The translations under genes were made by a program, and so were the position numbers. From positions 1 through 64,000 of the forward strand of contig NZ_JAFICD010000002.1 in NCBI RefSeq assembly GCF_017833525.1: a stretch of DNA of 64,000 nucleotides, in the 5' to 3' direction. This DNA comes from Duganella sp. 1411 (GTDB lineage Bacteria > Pseudomonadota > Gammaproteobacteria > Burkholderiales > Burkholderiaceae_D). The notes under the pieces were generated by a model, which made no database searches, was not told the DNA's origin, and saw nothing but the letters and a program-made list of their open reading frames with translations. This document shows positions 36,720 through 45,498 of this stretch, one piece after another (within the stretch, counting starts at the first letter, position 1; each line of letters starts with the position of its first letter).

Positions 36720-37966
36720 AGCCGGGCCGACACCACATCGCCACCCTGGTGCGCAACGGCCAGTGGCGCAGCGCGCTGGTGGCGCTCGGCTGCGCGAGCG
36801 CGCTGATGGGCGGCGTCACGCTCTACCACCTGCAACAGCAAGCCAGCCACGCGCTGGCCCTGGCGGCCCGCTCGCTGGCCTACGCCGGCGAGCCGGCGCT
36901 GCGCTTCAAGGACGTCGACGCGCTGATGGAGCTGGTCAAGCCGCTGGCCGACAGCGAGCGCCTGGCCACCGTCGAGGTGCTCGACCGCCACGGCGCGCTG
37001 CTGCTGCGCTATGAGCGGCCGGCGGCCGGGCGGCGCGACGCGCTGGCGCGGCGGGTGGCCGGCTGGCTGCTGCCGATGACGGTGTCGGCGCCGGTGGCGG
37101 CCGGCGCCCGCCCGCTGGGCGAGGTGCGCCTCGGCGCCGACGGCCGCGTGCTGCTCGATTCGCTGGCCGGCCTGCTGGCGGCGCTGCTGTCGTCGCTGGC
37201 GCTGAGCGCCGTGGCGGCCTGGTGGTGGTCGCGCCGGCTGGCGCGCCAGATCGTCGACCCGGTGTACGCGCTGGTACGCCTGACCAAGGAGCTGCGCCGG
37301 CACCGCCGCTTCGACGCCCGCGCCGACGTCAGCGCGGTGCACGAGATCAACACCTTGGCGGCCGACTTCAACGACCTGCTGGCCGAGCTGCAATCGCACC
37401 AGCACGAGATCGCCGAGCGCCACGAGGAGCTCAGCAGCGCCAACCGGCGCCTGCGCCACACCAGCCTGCACGACGGCCTGACCGGCCTGCCCAACCGGCG
37501 CTACCTGGCCGAGCACCTGCGCGAGGCGCTGGCGCGCTGCCGCCGCCTCGGCGAGCGCGCGGCGGTGCTCTTCATCGACATGGACCGCTTCAAGCAGGTC
37601 AACGATTCGATGGGCCACGCGGTCGGCGACGCCCTGCTCGAAGTGCTGGCGCAGCGGCTGCGCGCGGCGGTGCGCGAGACCGACTTCGTGGCGCGCCAGG
37701 GCGGCGACGAGTTCGTCGTGCTGCTGTACCCGATCGGCGAACCGGCCGACGTGCTGTCGTCGATCGCGCGCATCCGCCAATCGCTCAGCGAGCCGCTGCG
37801 CCTGGGCGACGGCCAGCTGCTGCCGCTGGAGGTGACCATCGGCGGCGCCATCTATCCGGACCACGGCGACAGCATCGAGGCCCTGGTCAGCTCGGCCGAT
37901 TCGGCCATGTACGTGGCCAAGAGCCGCGCGCGCGGCAGCGACGCCCTTTTCCAACCCTCGTTATAG
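36716..37966 (+). CDS. yfiN: Membrane diguanylate cyclase YfiN/TpbB type (HAMP-GGDEF)
   Basis: 416 residues from the ATG at 36716, which overlaps the yfiR stop as ATGA. Two transmembrane helices (about 18-38 and 140-165) bracket a short periplasmic domain. A HAMP linker (about 168-220) and a coiled coil lead to the GGDEF domain (about 245-410). The active site QGGDEFVVLL is intact, and the inhibitory site RETD stands five residues before it, so the enzyme should make c-di-GMP under product inhibition. In the Yfi system its activity is held down by YfiR and released when YfiB captures YfiR. Confidence 0.92.
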   Translation: MKPGRHHIATLVRNGQWRSALVALGCASALMGGVTLYHLQQQASHALALAARSLAYAGEPALRFKDVDALMELVKPLADSERLATVEVLDRHGALLLRYERPAAGRRDALARRVAGWLLPMTVSAPVAAGARPLGEVRLGADGRVLLDSLAGLLAALLSSLALSAVAAWWWSRRLARQIVDPVYALVRLTKELRRHRRFDARADVSAVHEINTLAADFNDLLAELQSHQHEIAERHEELSSANRRLRHTSLHDGLTGLPNRRYLAEHLREALARCRRLGERAAVLFIDMDRFKQVNDSMGHAVGDALLEVLAQRLRAAVRETDFVARQGGDEFVVLLYPIGEPADVLSSIARIRQSLSEPLRLGDGQLLPLEVTIGGAIYPDHGDSIEALVSSADSAMYVAKSRARGSDALFQPSL

Positions 37967-37976
37967 AAGTGTCTCC

Positions 37977-38522
37977 ATGAAGATCGCATTTTCCCGCCGC
38001 CCGGCCCGCGCGGCCCTGGTCCACCTGTTCGCCGCCGCGCTGGCGGGCGCCCTGCTGGGCGCCTGCGCCACCCCGCCGCCGCCGGCCGCGCCGGTCGTCC
38101 CGGCGCGCCAGGCGGCGCTGCAGTCGCTGGGCTTCAAGCCGACCGCGCGCGGCTGGGAAAAAAGCCTGACGACCGACGGCGGCGGCGAGCTCGGCGCAAG
38201 GGTCACGTTCGGCTTCGACAGCGACAAGCTGACCGACGAGGGGACCCGGGACATCCGCGCCACGGCCACGGTGCTGTTGTCGGTCGGCGTGCGCGAGCTC
38301 GATATCGAAGGCCACACCGACAACCAGGGCCGGCCCGCCTACAACCTGGCGCTGTCGGAGCGCCGCGCCGCCGCCGCCGCGCGGGTGTTCGAGGCGGCCG
38401 GCTTCAAGGAGGGCGACATCCGCCGCAAGGGCTACGGCGACGCCCGCCCGATCGACGACAACGCCACCGAGGCCGGCCGCGCGCAGAACCGCCGCGTGAC
38501 CATCATCGTCAGCGCCGTCTAG
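37977..38522 (+). CDS. yfiB: YfiB-like outer-membrane lipoprotein with OmpA peptidoglycan-binding domain
   Basis: 181 residues. The signal peptide ends in a lipobox (LLGAC), so the protein is lipidated. A Pro/Ala-rich linker leads to an OmpA-like domain (about 75-180) with FGFDSDKLTDEG, IEGHTDNQGRPAYNLALSERRA and GYGDARPI, including the peptidoglycan-contacting Asp and Arg. As the third gene after yfiR and yfiN (10 bp gap) it fits YfiB, which under envelope stress sequesters YfiR and frees YfiN. Alone it could be called a generic Pal/OmpA lipoprotein; the context decides. Confidence 0.87.
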   Translation: MKIAFSRRPARAALVHLFAAALAGALLGACATPPPPAAPVVPARQAALQSLGFKPTARGWEKSLTTDGGGELGARVTFGFDSDKLTDEGTRDIRATATVLLSVGVRELDIEGHTDNQGRPAYNLALSERRAAAAARVFEAAGFKEGDIRRKGYGDARPIDDNATEAGRAQNRRVTIIVSAV

Positions 38523-38526
38523 CGGC

Positions 38527-39282
38527 TCAATGCACGTAGCGGGCGATGAAATAGACGCCGCCAATCAGCAGCGAGGCGAAGCCGTAGAGCTTCCACATGT
38601 GGGCCATCTGCATTTTGTACAAATCGATGCGGTTGTCGGCCAGCGCGGCGTTGAAATCCTCGCGCTGCCTGGACAGCGCGGCATGGAGCTCGTTGCCTTG
38701 TCTGGTCAGCGCGGCCAGGAACTCGTCACGCTGTTTTGTCAGCGCGGCCTGGAACTCGTCGCGCTGTTTTGTCAGCGCGGCCAGGAACTCGTCGCGCTGT
38801 TTGGCCAGCGCGGCGTGCAAGTCATCACGCTGCCTGGACAGCGCGGCGTGGAACTCCTCGCGCTGTTTGGTCAGCGCGGCGTGGAACTCCTCGCGCTGTT
38901 TGGCGAGCGCGGCAAAGACCTCCTCGCGCTGCCTGGCCAGCGCCGCCAGGATCTCCTCGCGCTGCTCGGCCAGCGCCCCGTGGAACTGCTCCCCCTGCCG
39001 CGCCAGGGCCGCGTAAAAATCCTCCCTTTGGCTGGCCAGCGCCTGATTGAATTCAAGCTTTTGCTCATGCAAAGCCGTCAGGACGCGCTCGCTCAACGCG
39101 TGGATCTCGTTGCGCAGCGACTGCACATCCTCCTTGGTCGCAAAGCTGGTGCGTATGACGGCCACGTCCACCTCCACCGCCGAGACGCGTTTTTCCACCA
39201 CGGCCAGACGTCCCTCGACGCGTCCATCATAGTCGCCACGGTGCGGGTTTTCAATCGGATTCTCTTCGTTGTTGACCGGCAT
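38527..39282 (-). CDS. Membrane-anchored hendecad-repeat coiled-coil protein, function unknown
   Basis: 251 residues from the ATG at 39282, preceded by GAGGAG; 11 more residues upstream are possible but lack a ribosome site. Residues 20-72 are a heptad-type coiled coil (VVEKRVSAVEVDVAVIRTSF). Residues 73-215 are thirteen 11-residue repeats with consensus KQRDEFLAALT, then a degenerate fourteenth. One transmembrane helix (LYGFASLLIGGVYFIA) ends the protein, so the coiled coil probably faces the cytoplasm. The architecture recalls DUF1640/CCDC90-like proteins but the repeat block is unusual. It is convergent with yfiB, with 4 bp between stops. Confidence 0.75.
   Translation of the reverse strand: MPVNNEENPIENPHRGDYDGRVEGRLAVVEKRVSAVEVDVAVIRTSFATKEDVQSLRNEIHALSERVLTALHEQKLEFNQALASQREDFYAALARQGEQFHGALAEQREEILAALARQREEVFAALAKQREEFHAALTKQREEFHAALSRQRDDLHAALAKQRDEFLAALTKQRDEFQAALTKQRDEFLAALTRQGNELHAALSRQREDFNAALADNRIDLYKMQMAHMWKLYGFASLLIGGVYFIARYVH
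38638..39066 (-). repeat. Thirteen 33 bp in-frame repeats coding for 11-residue units
   Basis: The contiguous 33 bp units share plus-strand cores such as GTCAGCGCGGC and TCGCGCTGTTT. Adjacent units near 38720-38800 are nearly identical at DNA level, pointing to recent duplication. Confidence 0.85.
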
Positions 39283-39355
39283 GATCGCTCCTCGGGGCAC
39301 GGGCGGAATCACCAAGTTAACACGGTCGGCGCGCGCTGCGTTTGACGCGCGTCAC

Positions 39356-39381
39356 AAAAAAAAGCAGCCAAGAAGGCTGCT
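39356..39381 (-). terminator. Rho-independent terminator downstream of the GGDEF gene
   Basis: On the minus strand AGCAGCC pairs with GGCTGCT around TTCTT and is followed by a run of T. It lies about 140 bp beyond the stop of the diguanylate cyclase at 39522. The space between (39382-39521) shows no gene. Confidence 0.8.
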
Positions 39382-39521
39382 TCACTTTGCTGCTGCGCCA
39401 GATAGTGGCTTGCTTTATTATTTGAATCCCCCACAATATGCGGCCCGGCCGATGCCACGTCAACAACTATCGTGGCCGTTGTGGCGTGGCTGGAACACCC
39501 GCCCCGGCGTCCACCCGGCGC

Positions 39522-40655
39522 TCAGCCGGCGCCCACCCGGTTGCGGCCGTCGCGCTTGGCCTGGTACAGCGCCGCGTCGCCGGCCGAGATCAACCGGATC
39601 AGGTCGTAGCCGTGCCGGTCCGAACCGGCCACGCCCAGGCTGGCGGTGAAGCGCACCACGGCGTCGGCCAGCGCCACCTCGGTCGAGGCGATGCGCGCGC
39701 GCAGCCGCTCGGCCAGCACCAGCGCGTCGGCCAGGCGCAAATCGTCGAGCACCAGCACGAACTCCTCGCCGCCGAAGCGCGCCAGCACGTCGTGCGGACG
39801 CAACTCGCGCCGCAGCAGCGCCGACAAATGGCGCAGCACCTCGTCGCCGACCAGGTGGCCGTGGCTGTCGTTGATGCTCTTGAAATGGTCGACGTCGATC
39901 ATCACCACCGCCAGGCTGCGCCCGCCGCGCTGGGCGCGCAGCCCGACCCGCTTGCCCTGCAGCTCCAGGCCGGCGCGGTTGAGCGTGCCGGTCAAGGTGT
40001 CGAGCGTCGACAGCCGCCGCAGCCGCTCGGCGTAGCGCCACATCACCATCACGATCAGCCCGAACGCGATGCAGATCTGCGCCAGCGGGATCACCAGCGC
40101 CGTCACGCCCATCATCAGCGCGTTGGCCGGACCGGCCAGGTCGGCGTCGAGCAGCATGCCCGTGCCGCGCAGTAACAACGCGCAGCCCAGCGCGACAAAC
40201 CCGGTCACGGCGATGGCGTTGACGCGCCAGCCGCCGTGGCGCGCGATGGCCGCCGCGCACCACAAATCGAGGGCGCCGAAATAAAAGCCGCTAAACACCA
40301 GGCGCGCCGCGCGGCTGGGCGCGAGCACCGTGTAATACCACGGCACCAGCAGCGCCACGCCGGTGATGGCGGCGATCGCCGGCCACGGCAAGGTCGAGGC
40401 GCCGTGCACCCGCAACCCGCGCAACACCAGCGCCAGGCCGAAGGCGATGACGCCGTAGCCGGCCACGCTGGTGAGCAGCGCCGGCAAGGTCTCGACCAGC
40501 GACATGACCACCCCCAGCGACACGCAGACGTTGCCGGCGGCCCACCAGCGCAGCTCGGGCGGACTGTCGGCGTAGTTGGCCGACGCCGCCACCAGCGCCG
40601 TGGTCAGCAGCGTCACGCACAAATGGACCAGTAACAGGGTATCGAGATGGAGCAC
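39522..40655 (-). CDS. Membrane diguanylate cyclase with six-helix sensor domain and GGDEF domain
   Basis: 377 residues from a GTG at 40655, chosen because the first membrane helix starts there (HLDTLLLVHLCVTLL); the open frame continues 55 codons upstream but reads like non-coding sequence and would overlap the divergent gene. About six transmembrane helices (to residue about 205) form the sensor part. The GGDEF domain (about 215-377) has the active motif RFGGEEFVLVL and an inhibitory site RPHD five residues before it. It should make c-di-GMP. It lies just beyond the YfiRNB operon. Confidence 0.9.
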   Translation of the reverse strand: MLHLDTLLLVHLCVTLLTTALVAASANYADSPPELRWWAAGNVCVSLGVVMSLVETLPALLTSVAGYGVIAFGLALVLRGLRVHGASTLPWPAIAAITGVALLVPWYYTVLAPSRAARLVFSGFYFGALDLWCAAAIARHGGWRVNAIAVTGFVALGCALLLRGTGMLLDADLAGPANALMMGVTALVIPLAQICIAFGLIVMVMWRYAERLRRLSTLDTLTGTLNRAGLELQGKRVGLRAQRGGRSLAVVMIDVDHFKSINDSHGHLVGDEVLRHLSALLRRELRPHDVLARFGGEEFVLVLDDLRLADALVLAERLRARIASTEVALADAVVRFTASLGVAGSDRHGYDLIRLISAGDAALYQAKRDGRNRVGAG

Positions 40656-40818
40656 GCCGGAGGGGCCGCGACGGGCGCGGATTGGTCGAAAACAGCGGCA
40701 GTATAAAACCAAACGACAGTTGCCGCGATGAAATTTCCGATATGGCCGCCGCGGTCGGCGCGGATCGGGTACAGTGGTGACTCTTGCAACCTGGCACGTC
40801 CATCCCGTCACTGTAACC

Positions 40819-41760
40819 ATGGCTTACCCAATTGAACACAAACTGGTGATCGGCATCGCCTCCAGCGCGCTGTTCGACCTGACCGAATCGCACAAGATCT
40901 ATCTGGAGGGCGGCGCCGAGGAATACCGAAAGTATCAGGAACGCCACATCGACGTAATCTTGGGCAAGGGCGTCGCCTTCCCCTTCATCCGCCGCTTCCT
41001 GAGCATCAACAAGCATTACGCGCAATCGTCGCCGGTCGAGGTCGTGCTGCTGTCGCGCAACTCGCCCGAGACCGGCCTGCGCGTGATGAACTCGATCGCC
41101 CACTACCAGCTCGACATCTCGCGCGCCTGCTTCGTCACCGGCAAGTCGCCGTACACCTACCTGCCCGCCTTCAACACGTCGCTGTTTCTCAGCGCCAACG
41201 AGGAGGACGTGCGCAACGCGCTCGCGGCCAACTACCCGGCCGGCCTGGTGCTGCCCTCGCGCACCGAGGACGACGACGACGACGGCGAACTGCGCGTGGC
41301 CTTCGACTTCGACGGCGTGATCGCCGACGACGAATCCGAAACCGTGTTCAAGCGCAACAACGACGTCGCCGAGTTCCACGCCCACGAGCGCGAGCGGGTC
41401 GCCATCCCGCACCAGCCCGGGCCGCTGGCCGACCTGTTCCAGAAGCTGTCGCTGATGCAGCGGCTCGAGGAGCGCGCGCAGCGGCGCGATCCCGGCTACA
41501 AGAAGATCCTGCGCATCGCCATCATCACGGCGCGCAGCGCGCCCTCGCACGAGCGGGTCGTCACCACGCTCAAAAGCTGGGGCGTGTCGGCCAACGAGAC
41601 GTTTTTCCTCGGCGGCATGGAGAAGTCGCGCGTGCTGGGCATCTTCAAGCCGCACATCTTCTTCGACGACCAGCTTAGTCATTTGAAGTCGGTCGGCGGC
41701 AACATCCCGATGGTGCACGTGCCGTTCGGCGTGGCCAACCGGCCGCCGATCCCCGTTTGA
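40819..41760 (+). CDS. 5'-nucleotidase, cytosolic type I-like family
   Basis: 313 residues from the ATG at 40819 (MAYPIEHKLVIGIASSALFD); an in-frame start 45 bp upstream is possible but the extra residues do not look conserved. Family features are LVIGIASSALFDL, GVAFPFIRRFLSIN, EVVLLSRNSP, and the HAD-like Asp motif VAFDFDGVIADDE. FFDDQLSHLK carries the distal metal ligands. It should dephosphorylate nucleoside 5'-monophosphates in the cytoplasm. It is divergent from the diguanylate cyclase; the palindromic repeat follows. Confidence 0.85.
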   Translation: MAYPIEHKLVIGIASSALFDLTESHKIYLEGGAEEYRKYQERHIDVILGKGVAFPFIRRFLSINKHYAQSSPVEVVLLSRNSPETGLRVMNSIAHYQLDISRACFVTGKSPYTYLPAFNTSLFLSANEEDVRNALAANYPAGLVLPSRTEDDDDDGELRVAFDFDGVIADDESETVFKRNNDVAEFHAHERERVAIPHQPGPLADLFQKLSLMQRLEERAQRRDPGYKKILRIAIITARSAPSHERVVTTLKSWGVSANETFFLGGMEKSRVLGIFKPHIFFDDQLSHLKSVGGNIPMVHVPFGVANRPPIPV

Positions 41761-41799
41761 CCCCGCACGGCGGCATGCCGGGGTCGCAACCGGCATGCC

Positions 41800-41827
41800 G
41801 GGGTCGGACCCGACGGGGTCCGACCCC
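41800..41827. repeat. GGGGTCGGACCC-type palindromic repeat, copy 3
   Basis: GGGGTCGGACCC and GGGGTCCGACCCC face each other across a few bases. Two direct copies of CGGCATGCCGGGGTCG stand immediately before it (about 41771-41806). It lies between the nucleotidase gene and mfd. Confidence 0.75.
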
Positions 41828-41888
41828 ACGGGGTGCGGGTTGGGGCTTGCACCCGGTCGAGCGCCCCACCGCCCTGCGACGCATCGTC

Positions 41889-41894
41889 TATAAT
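41889..41894 (+). promoter_or_regulatory. Probable -10 element of the mfd promoter
   Basis: A perfect TATAAT lies 84 bp before the mfd GTG; no convincing -35 hexamer is seen at standard spacing. Confidence 0.35.
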
Positions 41895-41978
41895 GTCGCC
41901 ATCGGCGTCGCCGCCACGGCGGCGCGCCCCGGCCGCCGGCCAACCACCCGTAACCGTTAAAGCTGCGTCGCCCTTATT

Positions 41979-44900
41979 GTGTCTTTAGTCTTAGCCAAAT
42001 CGATTCCCAAGCCCGGTCACCGCTTCGCCCTGCCCACGCTGCACGGCTCCTCGGACGCCTACGCGCTCGCGCTCACCGCGCTCGAACTGAAGTCGCAGGG
42101 CCGCATGCTGGCCGTGGTGGTGGCCAACGCCGGCGACGCCCAGCGCCTGCGCGACGAGATCCCCTGGTTCGGCGGCGACCAGCTGCGCTGCCACCTGCTG
42201 CCCGATTGGGAAACGCTGCCCTACGACGCCTTCTCGCCGCACCAGGACCTGGTGTCCGAGCGCCTGGCCACCTTGCACGAGATCTCCAGCGGCCAGTGCG
42301 ACGTGATGCTGGTGCCGGCCACCACGGCGCTGGTGCGCATGGCGCCGCCGTCGTTCCTGGCGGCCTACACCTTCTTCTTCAAAAAAGGCGAAGCGCTCGA
42401 CGAGGCGCGCCTGAAGTCGCAACTGACGCTGGCCGGCTACACCCACGTGACGCAGGTGATGTCGCCGGGCGAATACTCGGTGCGCGGCGGCCTGATCGAC
42501 CTGTTCCCGATGGGCTCCGCCCTGCCCTACCGGCTCGACCTGTTCGGCGACACCATCGAGACCATCCGCACCTTCGACGCCGACACCCAGCGCTCGCTGT
42601 ACCCGGTGGCCGAGGTGCGCCTGCTGCCGGGGCGCGAGTTCCCGATGGACGAGGCGGCGCGCACCACCTTCCGCAGCCGCTGGCGCGAACAGTTCGAGGG
42701 CGACCCATCGCGCTCGGTGGTCTACAAGGACATCAGCAGCGGCATCGCCTCGGCCGGCATCGAATACTACCTGCCGCTGTTCTTCGAGGACACCGCCACC
42801 CTGTTCGACTACCTGCCGCAGGGCGCCGCGCTGGCCCTGGTGGGCGACATCGACGCCGCCATCAAACGCTTCTGGACCGACACCGGCTCGCGCTACCGCT
42901 TCCTGCGCGCCGACCGCGAACGCCCGATCCTGGCGCCGGAGGCGTTGTTCCTGTCGGACGAGCAGTTCTTCACGCTGGCCAAGCCGTACGGCCGGCTGGT
43001 GATCTCGAAGGACGCCAAGGATGATAACCTCGGCGCCTCCGAGTTGTCGGCGCCGGTGCCCAACATCGCCGTCAACCGCCACAACGACGACCCGCTGGCC
43101 AATTTGCGGGCCTACCTGCTGCAGGCCGGACGCCGCGTGATGATCTGCGCCGAATCGAACGGCCGGCGCGAAACGCTGCAGCAGTACTTCACCGAATACG
43201 ACCTGGCGCTGACGCCGGTCGAGGGCTTCGAGGGCTTCGCCACCTCCGGCGCCAAGCTGGCGCTGGGCGTGGCGCCGCTGCATGCCGGCTTCGAGCTGTC
43301 GACGCCGAACGAGAATTTGATCTTCATCACCGAGACCGAGCTGTATGCGGGCTCGGGCCGCCGCGTCGGCAAAAAGAAGCAGGAAGCCGTCACCCAGGTC
43401 GAGTCGATGGTGCGCGACCTGTCGGAGCTCAAGATCGGCGATCCGGTGGTGCACATCAACCACGGCATCGGGCGCTACATGGGCCTGACCAGCATGGACC
43501 TGGGCGAGGGCGAAACCGAATTCCTGCACCTGGAATACGCCAAGGACACCAAGCTGTATGTGCCGGTGTCGCAGCTGCACGTGATCTCGCGCTACTCGGG
43601 CGCCTCGCCGGAGGACGCGCCGCTGCATTCGCTCGGCTCGGGCCAGTGGGAAAAGGCCAAGCGCAAGGCCGCCGAGCAGGTGCGCGACACCGCCGCCGAG
43701 CTATTGAACCTGTACGCCCGCCGCGCGCTGCGCCAGGGCCATTCGTTCGAATATTCGGCGCACGACTACGAGCGCTTCGCCGACAGCTTCGGCTTCGACG
43801 AGACGCCCGACCAGCAGGAGGCGATCAACAACGTCATCAAGGATATGACCTCGGGCAAGCCGATGGACCGGCTGGTGTGCGGCGACGTCGGCTTCGGCAA
43901 GACCGAGGTAGCGCTGCGCGCGGCCTTCATCGCCGTCATGGGCGGCAAGCAGGTCGCCATCCTGGCGCCGACCACGCTGCTGGCCGAACAGCACGCGCAA
44001 ACCTTCGCCGACCGCTTCGCCGACTGGCCGGTGCGCATCGCCGAAATGTCGCGCTTCCGCACCGGCAAGGAGATCACGCAGGCGATCAAGGGCATGGCCG
44101 ACGGCACCCTCGACATCGTCATCGGCACCCACAAGCTGCTGTCGGACGACGTCAAGTTCACCCGTCTGGGCCTGGTCATCATCGACGAGGAGCACCGCTT
44201 CGGCGTGCGCCAGAAGGAGGCGCTCAAGTCGCTGCGCGCCGAGGTCGACGTGCTGACGCTGACGGCCACGCCGATCCCGCGCACCCTGGGCATGGCGCTC
44301 GAGGGGCTGCGCGACTTCTCCGTCATCGCCACCGCGCCGCAAAAGCGGCTGGCCATCAAAACCTTCGTGCGCAGCGAGGGCGAATCGATCATCCGCGAGG
44401 CCTGCCTGCGCGAGCTGAAACGCGGCGGGCAAGTGTATTTCCTGCACAACGAGGTCGAAACCATCCAGAACCGCATGGCGATGCTCACCGAGCTGCTGCC
44501 GGAGGCGCGCATCGCCGTCGCCCACGGCCAGATGCACGAGCGCGACCTGGAAAAAGTCATGCGCGACTTCGTGGCGCAGCGCTTCAACATCCTGCTGTGC
44601 ACCACCATCATCGAAACCGGCATCGACGTGCCGACCGCCAACACCATCATCATGCACCGCGCCGACAAGTTCGGCCTGGCGCAGCTGCACCAGCTGCGCG
44701 GGCGCGTGGGCCGCTCGCATCACCAGGCCTACGCCTACCTGCTGGTGACGGACGTGCAGTCGCTGACCAAACAGGCGCAGCGTCGCCTCGACGCCATCCA
44801 GCAGATGGAGGAACTGGGCAGCGGCTTCTATCTCGCCATGCACGACCTGGAGATCCGCGGCGCCGGCGAGGTGCTCGGCGACAGCCAGTCCGGCGAGATG

Positions 44901-45431
44901 ACGGAGATCGGCTTCCAGCTGTACTCGGACATGCTCAACGAGGCGGTGCGCTCGCTCAAGGCCGGCAAGGAGCCGGACCTGGCCGCGCCGCTGGCCACTA
45001 CCACCGAGATCAACCTGCACGTGCCGGCGCTGCTACCGGCCGATTTCTGCGGCGACGTGCACGAACGGCTATCGATCTACAAGCGTATGGCCAACTGCAA
45101 CAGCCAGGACAAGATCGACGACATGCAGGAGGAGATGATCGACCGCTTCGGCAAGCTGCCGGACGCGGTCAAGGCGCTGATCGAAACGCACCGCCTGCGC
45201 ATCGCCGCCAAGACGGTGGGCATCGTCAAGATCGACGCCCACGGCGAGGCGGCCACGCTGCAGTTCATGGCCAAGCCGCCGATCGATCCGATGCGCATCA
45301 TCGAACTGATACAAAAAAACCGCCAGATCAAGCTAAATGGTCAGGACAAACTCAAGATCACCGCCAACATGCCCGATCTCGCGGCGCGCGTGGCCCAGAT
45401 CAAAGGCGCCATCAAACAGTTGACCGCTTGA
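41979..45431 (+). CDS. mfd: Transcription-repair coupling factor
   Basis: 1150 residues from a GTG at 41979, normal for Mfd. The N-terminal UvrB-homology region (about 1-350) recruits UvrA, and the RNA polymerase-interaction domain is around 480-560 (IGDPVVHINHGIGRYMGL). The translocase has Walker A in GDVGFGKTEVALRAAF, the DEEHRFG box, and the TRG motif region after LRGRVGRSHHQAYAYLL. The C-terminal domain ends at about 1150. Mfd removes RNA polymerase stalled at DNA lesions and brings in UvrABC. No SOS box is seen before it. Confidence 0.97.
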   Translation: MSLVLAKSIPKPGHRFALPTLHGSSDAYALALTALELKSQGRMLAVVVANAGDAQRLRDEIPWFGGDQLRCHLLPDWETLPYDAFSPHQDLVSERLATLHEISSGQCDVMLVPATTALVRMAPPSFLAAYTFFFKKGEALDEARLKSQLTLAGYTHVTQVMSPGEYSVRGGLIDLFPMGSALPYRLDLFGDTIETIRTFDADTQRSLYPVAEVRLLPGREFPMDEAARTTFRSRWREQFEGDPSRSVVYKDISSGIASAGIEYYLPLFFEDTATLFDYLPQGAALALVGDIDAAIKRFWTDTGSRYRFLRADRERPILAPEALFLSDEQFFTLAKPYGRLVISKDAKDDNLGASELSAPVPNIAVNRHNDDPLANLRAYLLQAGRRVMICAESNGRRETLQQYFTEYDLALTPVEGFEGFATSGAKLALGVAPLHAGFELSTPNENLIFITETELYAGSGRRVGKKKQEAVTQVESMVRDLSELKIGDPVVHINHGIGRYMGLTSMDLGEGETEFLHLEYAKDTKLYVPVSQLHVISRYSGASPEDAPLHSLGSGQWEKAKRKAAEQVRDTAAELLNLYARRALRQGHSFEYSAHDYERFADSFGFDETPDQQEAINNVIKDMTSGKPMDRLVCGDVGFGKTEVALRAAFIAVMGGKQVAILAPTTLLAEQHAQTFADRFADWPVRIAEMSRFRTGKEITQAIKGMADGTLDIVIGTHKLLSDDVKFTRLGLVIIDEEHRFGVRQKEALKSLRAEVDVLTLTATPIPRTLGMALEGLRDFSVIATAPQKRLAIKTFVRSEGESIIREACLRELKRGGQVYFLHNEVETIQNRMAMLTELLPEARIAVAHGQMHERDLEKVMRDFVAQRFNILLCTTIIETGIDVPTANTIIMHRADKFGLAQLHQLRGRVGRSHHQAYAYLLVTDVQSLTKQAQRRLDAIQQMEELGSGFYLAMHDLEIRGAGEVLGDSQSGEMTEIGFQLYSDMLNEAVRSLKAGKEPDLAAPLATTTEINLHVPALLPADFCGDVHERLSIYKRMANCNSQDKIDDMQEEMIDRFGKLPDAVKALIETHRLRIAAKTVGIVKIDAHGEAATLQFMAKPPIDPMRIIELIQKNRQIKLNGQDKLKITANMPDLAARVAQIKGAIKQLTA

Positions 45432-45498
45432 GCCGGGCGTCGTACCTTGACCACTTAGCCCAAACAACGCTAAATCTATGAAAAACGTAAAAGACACC

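Noticed and set aside
38638..39066. A CRISPR array, suggested by regularly spaced similar 33 bp units
   Set aside because: The units are contiguous without spacers and encode an unbroken 11-residue protein repeat; no cas gene is nearby.
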